Assembly: GCA_037693485.1 (NCBI GenBank)
Contig: CM075351.1
Location: forward strand, 156,988,501 to 157,052,500
Length of the DNA: 64,000 bases
Source of the DNA: Kitagawia praeruptora
Lineage: Eukaryota; Streptophyta; Magnoliopsida; Apiales; Apiaceae
Direction: 5' to 3'
Each line of letters opens with the position of its first letter. Position 1 is the first letter of the stretch. The notes beneath the pieces are model-generated. The model was not told the DNA's origin, did not search any database, and saw only the letters and a list, made by a program, of their open reading frames with translations. The translations under genes and the position numbers were made by a program. Of the stretch, positions 57,815 through 64,000 are shown piece by piece.

Positions 57815-58874
57815 GCTGTGCAAGTGTGTATATTTATAGCAAGTAAGCAATTAAATGAAGACAACAAGAATGAAGTAAACACTGCAGTGAGCACACTCTT
57901 AAACACACAGGCAAGCATAGATATCTAACAATGAACAGTAGTGAACAGTACAGCACAGAGTCAGAATAGTACAGATTATCGAAAAGGACTGCACAGTACA
58001 CATAAAGTACATACGATTTCAGGAAAGGACAAGTATCAAATTAATCTGTCATATTGTAAAGTTGCAGATCACAACTAACAATAAGGATAAAAACCAGATA
58101 CCAGCACATGATAACATGGTAAACGATAGAAACCATCTCCTAAAATAGTAATCATATTTAATGCAAAGTTGAAGCATGCAGCAAAGAGAAAATACTTGTG
58201 CAAAACAAATATTAACTTAAGCAAAGAAGGTCATATCATCACCATAAAGTTGTACATTATAAAATCAACACAAATCTCAAGCATGCTGTTGCACAGATTA
58301 TACAAGCAATGTATATATATATCACAACACAGATCTGAACAAATGAACTGGACTTCTAGAAGCTCAATTCAAATCCAACTGAGATTCAAAAATATCTAAG
58401 TGACCACATAATGCAACATTGGACTAAGTAGATAACATTTAAACGAACAAGTCACATTGCACAAAAATAAACTCAAGAATTTAAAGAAATTCAGTTCTAA
58501 AAGGTCATCACAAGAAAACACATTATTAACATTTGCAGATGCAAGTAATAAATATTTCTACAATTTCACATCCTCTTATAATAGACAACATTCAAGACAG
58601 ACTTAACACATACATATCCATCAAGTGCAACTCTTAAACTCACAAGGGAGTTAGAGTGAGCACAAGACAACAAGATTACTCAAGGCAATGCAAGTTCAAG
58701 TAAGCACATAAGGACTAATAAAGATCAAAGATCTCAAGACACAGTAACAAAGCCTAACACAAGAACTCTTCAACCATCCAGACAATCAAAAAGTGACATA
58801 CACGAACTATACCAAAGCTCATCAATATATCAAGATACAAATGATCAAGTAAGTAAGCAAGATTTAACAAATAT
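57815..58874 (-). other. Region upstream of the envelope-like ORF, no gene
   Basis: A-rich sequence without long frames on either strand. Pol should lie upstream of the ORF but is not seen before the CACTA end at 58875, so the element is interrupted or deleted here. Confidence 0.4.
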
Positions 58875-58884
58875 CACTACACCA

Positions 58885-59340
58885 CAAATGGTCTATGCCA
58901 ACATCCAAAATAAGTGTTAAAAATGCTAAAAAATGTTAGCATAAGATTTAAGGCAACACTTTGGTCAATTTTGAGGGTGTTGGGAATTTGCATGTGGGCC
59001 TAGAGGTTAAGCCAACACATTTTGTCAAAACTATGGCAACATCAACAACATGTTGGCTTAGGCACTTATGCCAACATTATATACAAAATACCAACACTAT
59101 TTCCGGTGTTGGCATAAAGTCTATGCCAACACTGTGTAATCAACACCAACACCCTTGCGATGTTGCCATATAGCCTATTCCAACATCTTTGCCCCTCTAC
59201 AGCAACACCAGTTGATTTAACAGTTCACATTTTTGCCAACATCCTAGTATGTTATAGTAACACTTTTTAGTTAACATTGTCCAAGTTTTAGCAACATTTT
59301 TAGACGCTATGGCAACATCTTTAGTGCCCATTTTTTAACA
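58885..59340. repeat. Subterminal repeats of the third CACTA family
   Basis: TATGCCAACA, GTGTTGGCATAAAG, CCAACACTA and GCAACATC occur more than 15 times in both orientations. Hairpins such as CCGGTGTTGGCATAAAGTC/TATGCCAACACTG lie around 59110. Confidence 0.7.
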
Positions 59341-59541
59341 GTATCCTTCTTAAAATGAAACATCCGAATATAAAAAACATAATCCATCATATGAAGCCAA
59401 TTAACTGATGCAAATTCAACATATATAAATTAACTTCCAACACAAATTGTTGGTAATAGTCAAACCAACGATTACATAAACAAATCAAATATGTCTAAGT
59501 TCATAATTAAACAAAAGATTTTATGTCAAACATTTAAGCAT

Positions 59542-59694
59542 CTAAGTTGCCAAGTGCTGATCTGAGATAGTTGAATTGTTGATCTTTTCAGTCAACTTTG
59601 TGAAGTTCCATTTTATGGCATCTACAAGCAAGCCTCCCTTCTCTGCCTTCAAGAACTTGTATAGAGCTGCTGCATTCTTTCCATTCAATTCTAC
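59542..59694 (-). pseudogene. Glutathione peroxidase exon, captured
   Basis: After an acceptor (ATGTAG, reading 59700-59695) the minus strand encodes 33 residues, VELNGKNAAALYKFLKAEKG then GLLVDAIKWNFTK, which is the conserved C-terminal part of plant glutathione peroxidases (VNG..AAPLYK.LK..KGG....IKWNFTKF). Past IKWNFTK the frame changes to unrelated LTEKINNS residues and stops at 59542. The catalytic Sec/Cys, Gln and Trp exons were not found. The enzyme reduces peroxides using thioredoxin; this piece cannot. Confidence 0.82.
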
Positions 59695-60050
59695 CTACAT
59701 CATTTTCCAAATATGAGAAATAAACTGAAATATTTTAAGTAAAATATGAGAAATAAACTGAAATATTTTAACTTAACATCATTGCTGTAATTATACCAGG
59801 CACTGACCAAAATAAACTGACCAAAATAAACTGGCTCTATACAAATCATGTAATATTGTCCTAAAATTATGAGTTAGATTGATTATATAGTTATTGAACC
59901 ATATAGGCACAAAAACTGACATATGAGCTATCATCTTAAACCCTCTGGAGTCCATACCAAAGCTGCGGTACTGAAGCATGGTGAAAGGAGAAGGCTTAAT
60001 GAAGTGACCTGTTCTTTAAATTTTGTTTACTATGTAAAGATAATAGGTTA
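59695..60050 (-). other. Spacer next to the captured exon
   Basis: No gene. A short direct repeat (AAATATGAGAAATAAACTGA) at about 59708 and 59743, and another (CTGACCAAAATAAACTG) at 59805-59831. The last five bases GGTTA (60046-60050) may be the target duplication of the LTR element that follows. Confidence 0.4.
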
Positions 60051-60547
60051 TGTTGCCCAGTAAATAACAATTGTAGAAGGGGGTTGAATACAATTGTATA
60101 AGATTTTCGACTTAAAACAAATAACACAAGTATGAATCAATAACAGCTTTATTAACTCTGATATAAAACTGTTACAAAACTCTCTTAAGAAATTCTTATG
60201 TTCTTAAGAGCTGCTAGGTTACAATATAACTCGTGTAAGTGATTACAAAATGTAAAACCTAAACTGTGTTTATATAATGTACACAGTTGCACTATCAATT
60301 ACAAGATATTCTAAATCAATTACATATATCTCTGAATGCATATCTTGTATGATAGCTGCCTTTCTACAAATTAGGAACCGACATATCAATCTTCCTTGAT
60401 CTCTGGTCTGATGAGAATCTTCATCAAATACTGACCAGCTTCTAATCCTGATAGTCCAATACTGACAGTGCATTCCTGATGACGTCAGCATCAGTATCTG
60501 ATCAGTAATGCCCAGATCCTGATCATCTCTTGAATCAATATCTAACA
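60051..60547 (-). repeat. 3' LTR (497 bp) of an LTR element leaving the window
   Basis: On the minus strand it starts TGTTAGATATTGATTCAAGA and ends TACTGGGCAACA. A TATA box (TTATATAAAC, about 60278-60269) lies inside. A polypurine tract precedes it and two post-pol ORFs lie upstream, so this is the 3' copy. Confidence 0.8.
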
Positions 60548-60562
60548 ATCTCCCCCAATTTG
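60548..60562 (-). other. Polypurine tract
   Basis: AAATTGGGGGAGAT on the minus strand directly before the LTR start TGTTAGATA. Confidence 0.8.
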
Positions 60563-60627
60563 TTCTTTATAAAACAAAGCACAAATTCCTTGATTCAAGA
60601 TGTGAAAAACTCAAAACAAAATACCTT

Positions 60628-62889
60628 CTAAAAATCATCAGGAACAGTTTCAGAAATTCTTTGATAGAACAGATTCAGTCTCAAGAATTCAGATAACAAT
60701 TCTTCTTCCTTGCTTTCAAGAATTTGAATCAGTTTCTTCTTCAGATTTTTGAGTTCTTCATCTTCCTCATTAATCTGATAAATAGCTGCCCTGATATTCT
60801 TAATTGAGTTTCTCGGAAGATCTAAGTCACTTAGCAACACATAAGCAATTTCCTTTCCATCCGGATTTAGAGACAGTTGTTCCATGCCTAGATACACTTC
60901 TTTAACAGCTATACCTTTCTTCATTTCAACCTCTCTATCTCTTAAATTTAAGTACATGGGAATATAATTGCCATCATACCTTGTTCCTCCATCCATGAAT
61001 CTCTGTCTAATCTTCAGGTAAATCATGACACACCAATTTTGATAAACTTCTCTTTCACGAACATTTATTCTTTTACTTCTGAGAAGATACAGAACATATT
61101 TCAGTTCTTTTGCAGATTTACACAACAATTCATGAATAGGAATCTTCTTCACACTTCCATCTTTCATGAAGTACACCAGCTTCTCTATTTTCTTTGCATC
61201 AGCATGACAATCAGCAATAATAGCAACAGCTTCAAGTTTCCAAAGATGATCTACAGTTAACTCATCCCCAATCTTGTCAACTAGAGCATATTGATCAGTT
61301 TGTGCAATGAAAATAACCAGTGCATGACTATATCCAATTCCTCCTCTTGTGCCAGGTTCCCATCCTCTCAAGCCAGATTGCATACTCACCCATTTTGGTG
61401 GATTTTCAGCAATAAAAGTAGTAGACTCTGTTTTAACAATCAGAAATTCATTGATCAAAGAAGACTCTTTTATCAATCCAGCTGATATGAATACAACTGG
61501 TTTCCTATAATCAGCCTTATCCACCTCCTTCTTCTTAACCTTCTTCTTCTCATTAGTTGGATAATCCTGCTGATGTTCAGGAACAGATCTATCTCTATCA
61601 TACCATAACTTCCTGTCAGATCTATGAACATTTCTTAAGTAATCCCTGGTTGTTATCTTTTCTGCTTTTGTGGCTTTAGCTCTGACTTCACTTTCTCTTT
61701 CAAATCTTCTGAAGTTTTCTTGTTCATACTCCAATGTATATTCAGAAACTTCCACATTGTGAAATTCAACCACAACTTTAAGAATCATAATCTTAAGTTC
61801 TTTTAAGATTTCAGAATCAGAAACAACGACTGACTTCTCATTAAATGCAGTAGATTGAATAGCTGCCTTACTCTTCCTTTTCAAAGGCAATATCTCCTCT
61901 ACAATTTCTTCAGGAGCATTAAATTTGTTATCTGGAGTTGATGCAAGAGATAGTGGAGTTTTCTTCTTTTCACTTTCAGAAACATCTTTCAATTTGATTC
62001 CACTAGATCTTGTTTGCCTTGAACTAGTTTGAGCAGATGATCTTCCTCTATTTCTGTATCTTCCTCCTCTGCCTCTTCCTCTTCTTGCAGCAAGAGCTTT
62101 ATTCTGTTTTGCAAGCTCTTCAAGGATCCTGTTCTGTTCTTCTAAGAACTCATCAGAAGTCATGTTTGGATTTTCTTCAGTAGATAAGACAAGTGCTTTC
62201 TCAGCATGATACTGTTGAACTCTTTTGTCTTTATGAAATAATTTAAGAACACGACCATCCCCAGTGTCAAGTTCATGAAACAGATTAGCAACATCTTCAT
62301 CCTGTTCCACATACACATCATCCTCAGGAATGGTTGACAGAGTTTGACCAGATGTCACTGTCTTCTTTCCAGATTCAGAAACATGAGTTGACTGCTTAGT
62401 TTGAGTATTTGTTCTCTTTATCAGTAAAGCAGCATCAGAGGTTTCAATTTTCTGATGTGACTCAGCACCACCATCATTTCCAGAATTATCATCCTTTTGT
62501 ACAACTGGATCAGGTGAACATTTTGTTTTGACTATCTTCTCCCCCTTTTTGACATCAGTATCGTCCTGAATGAAAAATGACAATATAAGCTTGAGGGTTT
62601 CATCGATAGTATCAACTTTAGATTCCAAGACAGTCATTCTAGAATCCAATCTCCTGTCAAGAGCTTTAATATCATCTGCGAGAAGGCGTGCTTGAGAAGC
62701 AGTAGCAGATATAGAAACAGATGTTTGAATACCCGCTTGAAATTTATCTGTTGCAGCCTTCATTGAGTCAATCTCACTCCTCAATCCCTTTGCTAGAAGA
62801 GCATTGGTTTTGAGAAGAGCCTTAAGTTCAGGTGTCGGCATCCGCGTAGCAATATGACCAGAATGAAACAGAGCATTTTGAAAATTCAT
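60628..62889 (-). CDS. Post-pol ORF of LTR element, 753 aa, coiled-coil rich
   Basis: One uninterrupted frame between pol (outside the window) and the polypurine tract. The N-terminal 120 residues form heptad-like helices (LKALLKTNALLAKGLRSEID, LDRRLDSRMTVLESKVDTID). An RGG-type basic segment follows near residue 270 (RRGRGRGGRYRNRGRSS), then a folded part with PPKWVSMQSGLRGWEPGTRG, LLCKSAKELKYVLYLLRSKR, LSLNPDGKEIAYVLLSDLDL and IRAAIYQINEEDEELKNLKK. By position it corresponds to the envelope-like ORF of SIRE/Maximus-type elements, but I do not recognise a named domain. The RGG segment suggests nucleic-acid binding. The start ATG overlaps the stop of the upstream ORF by ATGA. Confidence 0.65.
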   Translation of the reverse strand: MNFQNALFHSGHIATRMPTPELKALLKTNALLAKGLRSEIDSMKAATDKFQAGIQTSVSISATASQARLLADDIKALDRRLDSRMTVLESKVDTIDETLKLILSFFIQDDTDVKKGEKIVKTKCSPDPVVQKDDNSGNDGGAESHQKIETSDAALLIKRTNTQTKQSTHVSESGKKTVTSGQTLSTIPEDDVYVEQDEDVANLFHELDTGDGRVLKLFHKDKRVQQYHAEKALVLSTEENPNMTSDEFLEEQNRILEELAKQNKALAARRGRGRGGRYRNRGRSSAQTSSRQTRSSGIKLKDVSESEKKKTPLSLASTPDNKFNAPEEIVEEILPLKRKSKAAIQSTAFNEKSVVVSDSEILKELKIMILKVVVEFHNVEVSEYTLEYEQENFRRFERESEVRAKATKAEKITTRDYLRNVHRSDRKLWYDRDRSVPEHQQDYPTNEKKKVKKKEVDKADYRKPVVFISAGLIKESSLINEFLIVKTESTTFIAENPPKWVSMQSGLRGWEPGTRGGIGYSHALVIFIAQTDQYALVDKIGDELTVDHLWKLEAVAIIADCHADAKKIEKLVYFMKDGSVKKIPIHELLCKSAKELKYVLYLLRSKRINVREREVYQNWCVMIYLKIRQRFMDGGTRYDGNYIPMYLNLRDREVEMKKGIAVKEVYLGMEQLSLNPDGKEIAYVLLSDLDLPRNSIKNIRAAIYQINEEDEELKNLKKKLIQILESKEEELLSEFLRLNLFYQRISETVPDDF

Positions 62890-63977
62890 CTCAGCAGTAG
62901 GTTCATTCCATTATGTATCCCATTCATGTCCCCTTGCAGCTCGAGTATCAGGTGGAAGAAGTGAAGTTTATGTTCAACATCATCATCAGGAAGCATAATA
63001 CCTTTCAGTTTCAAAACACCAGTAGATACAGCTGGTGAATCCTGATGACCTGCAGACAAATTAGTAACATGTCCTAAATCTCTCTTTTCTTTTAAAGTGA
63101 TCTCATCACTTCTCACAATGTTACCTAAGTTGCTTTCAATAGCAACTCCTACCTCACTAGAAGTTAATAACTTCTCACTCTTTTCTACCTCTCCTTTTGC
63201 CAGTTCAGGAGACTGCCTCTCATCACTCTTCTTTTTCTCTAAATGTTCACTCTCAATCTCACAAGAAAGGTTCTGGCTCATTAATTGTGAAGAAATAAGA
63301 GGTGGCTGAGAAGAGTTGTCTGAAGTCATACAGATAGAGGTATCCCTTTTATCAGGTCTATCTATAATCATACTATCAGTAGTAAATGAAGTAGAGAAAG
63401 AGTTGTTACCTGATGAAGTAGTTAAAGAATCCATTGGCCTTGCTGAAATAGGCTCAATAAGCAATGGAATAAGTGGATCAGTAGTGCTTTCATCAGGATT
63501 TACCACTGCAACTATAGCATGACTTGCATCAGTATTTGCTACTGATGGTTCTTGTGTAGTCTGAGGTTTTGAAGCTTCTTCAACACTTTGAGTCAAAGGT
63601 TCTTGTGTACTTCCCTCAAATGCAGTGTCAGCAATCACTCTATCACATTCAGCAATGTGCAAATCATGAGCAGCTTTTTCTGCCAGACTTCTAGCAAGTT
63701 CAATTTCAATTTCAGAAGCCCCTTGAGCATTGTCAGGAAACTCCCCTGCTGATGTTAGTTTGCCAGCATCTTCACTTTGAGAAGATGGTTCTTGTGGGGC
63801 AGGAATATTCTTGTCTTCACCTTCCCTTTGAGAAGATGGTTCTTGTGGGACTATTCCTTCAGAAATGTCTGCACCTACACTTTGAGTAGGTGGTTCTTGT
63901 GTGACTGGATCTGCAATAGCTTCTGAACTCCTTTGAAGTTCAGGTTCTTGTGGGCTGGATCCTTTCAGAGATGACAC
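62886..63977 (-). CDS. Upstream post-pol ORF with QEP repeats, no clear start
   Basis: An open frame of 363 codons with no ATG at its beginning: it is limited by a TAG about 12 bases upstream and opens at a GTG, so it is either a continuation by frameshift from a frame beyond the window or a decayed 5' part. It contains at least six (T)QEP(S/L/P)(S/T)Q repeats over the first 150 residues (QEPPTQSV, QEPSSQRE, QEPSSQSE, QEPLTQSV), then Ser/Thr- and charge-rich sequence. The last residues read DMNGIHNGMNLLLR. The ATGA overlap with the next ORF suggests one original long protein split by a single shift. Confidence 0.5.
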   Translation of the reverse strand: MSSLKGSSPQEPELQRSSEAIADPVTQEPPTQSVGADISEGIVPQEPSSQREGEDKNIPAPQEPSSQSEDAGKLTSAGEFPDNAQGASEIEIELARSLAEKAAHDLHIAECDRVIADTAFEGSTQEPLTQSVEEASKPQTTQEPSVANTDASHAIVAVVNPDESTTDPLIPLLIEPISARPMDSLTTSSGNNSFSTSFTTDSMIIDRPDKRDTSICMTSDNSSQPPLISSQLMSQNLSCEIESEHLEKKKSDERQSPELAKGEVEKSEKLLTSSEVGVAIESNLGNIVRSDEITLKEKRDLGHVTNLSAGHQDSPAVSTGVLKLKGIMLPDDDVEHKLHFFHLILELQGDMNGIHNGMNLLLR

Positions 63978-64000
63978 TGTAGTCCTCTATTTCTTATGTC

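Larger units (their letters stand above)
58875..60050. mobile_element. CACTA-type left end with captured gene fragment
   Basis: It starts CACTACACCACAAATGG at 58875. Subterminal repeats ATGCCAACA/TGTTGGCAT and GCAACATC in both orientations run to about 59340. The following DNA holds a glutathione peroxidase exon. The inverted right end (TTTGTGGTGTAGTG) is not in the window; an LTR retroelement begins at 60051, probably inserted in this element. Confidence 0.7.

Noticed and set aside
62886..62889. ATGA overlap as bacterial-type translational coupling
   Set aside because: This is plant nuclear retroelement DNA. A frameshift splitting one ORF explains the overlap better.

Overview
The window is repeat-rich nuclear DNA of a flowering plant, probably a eudicot. 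The evidence is the element families: CACTA (En/Spm) transposons with TNP2-type transposase and Ulp1-like genes, an Athila-type Ty3/gypsy element, a Tat-type LTR, and envelope-like ORFs of the kind found in SIRE/Maximus or Athila elements. GT-AG introns and AT-rich spacers fit. No complete ordinary host gene is present. Two host-derived gene fragments are recognisable: an ASG1-like fragment (1.2-2.2 kb, minus) and one glutathione peroxidase exon (59.6 kb, minus). The species cannot be fixed from the sequence.

Layout. 1-3.6 kb: ASG1-like pseudogene fragment, then a tandemly duplicated CACTA terminus. 5.4-12 kb: an old CACTA element with a frameshifted TNP2 transposase, CCGACC-type subterminal repeats and an internal MITE set in a (TA)n tract. 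12.1-24.3 kb: two small ORFs (a signal-peptide ORF and a basic, acidic-tailed ORF) separated by about 10.5 kb that looks like an insertion at a (TA)n tract. That block holds a degenerate AT-rich array and a complete CACTA element (18570-22795, 3-bp target duplication TGA). The complete element carries a C48/Ulp1-like protease gene whose five visible exons splice in frame.

24.6-50.9 kb: one Athila-type element on the minus strand (5' LTR, PBS, gag, protease, RT, RNase H, integrase) without a 3' LTR in the window. Two later LTR elements sit inside it. One (25964-30883, minus, TSD AGCAT) splits the pol gene just before the integrase CDRC motif and has lost most of its own interior and 3' LTR. 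The other (33795-49044, plus, TSD CCATC) splits gag. It has 4.8-kb LTRs that differ by only about eight substitutions, yet its interior pol is almost unrecognisable, so it was probably mobilised in trans.

51.9-64 kb: a Tat-type LTR with PBS; a minus-strand LTR element with an envelope-like ORF (56.3-57.8 kb); the left end of a third CACTA family (58875) carrying the glutathione peroxidase exon; and the 3' LTR plus two post-pol ORFs of another LTR element that runs off the right edge.

The genes here do not form a pathway; they are layers of nested mobile DNA. The items most worth following are the complete CACTA element with its in-frame protease gene, the young LTR element with a dead interior, and the transposon-borne host exons.
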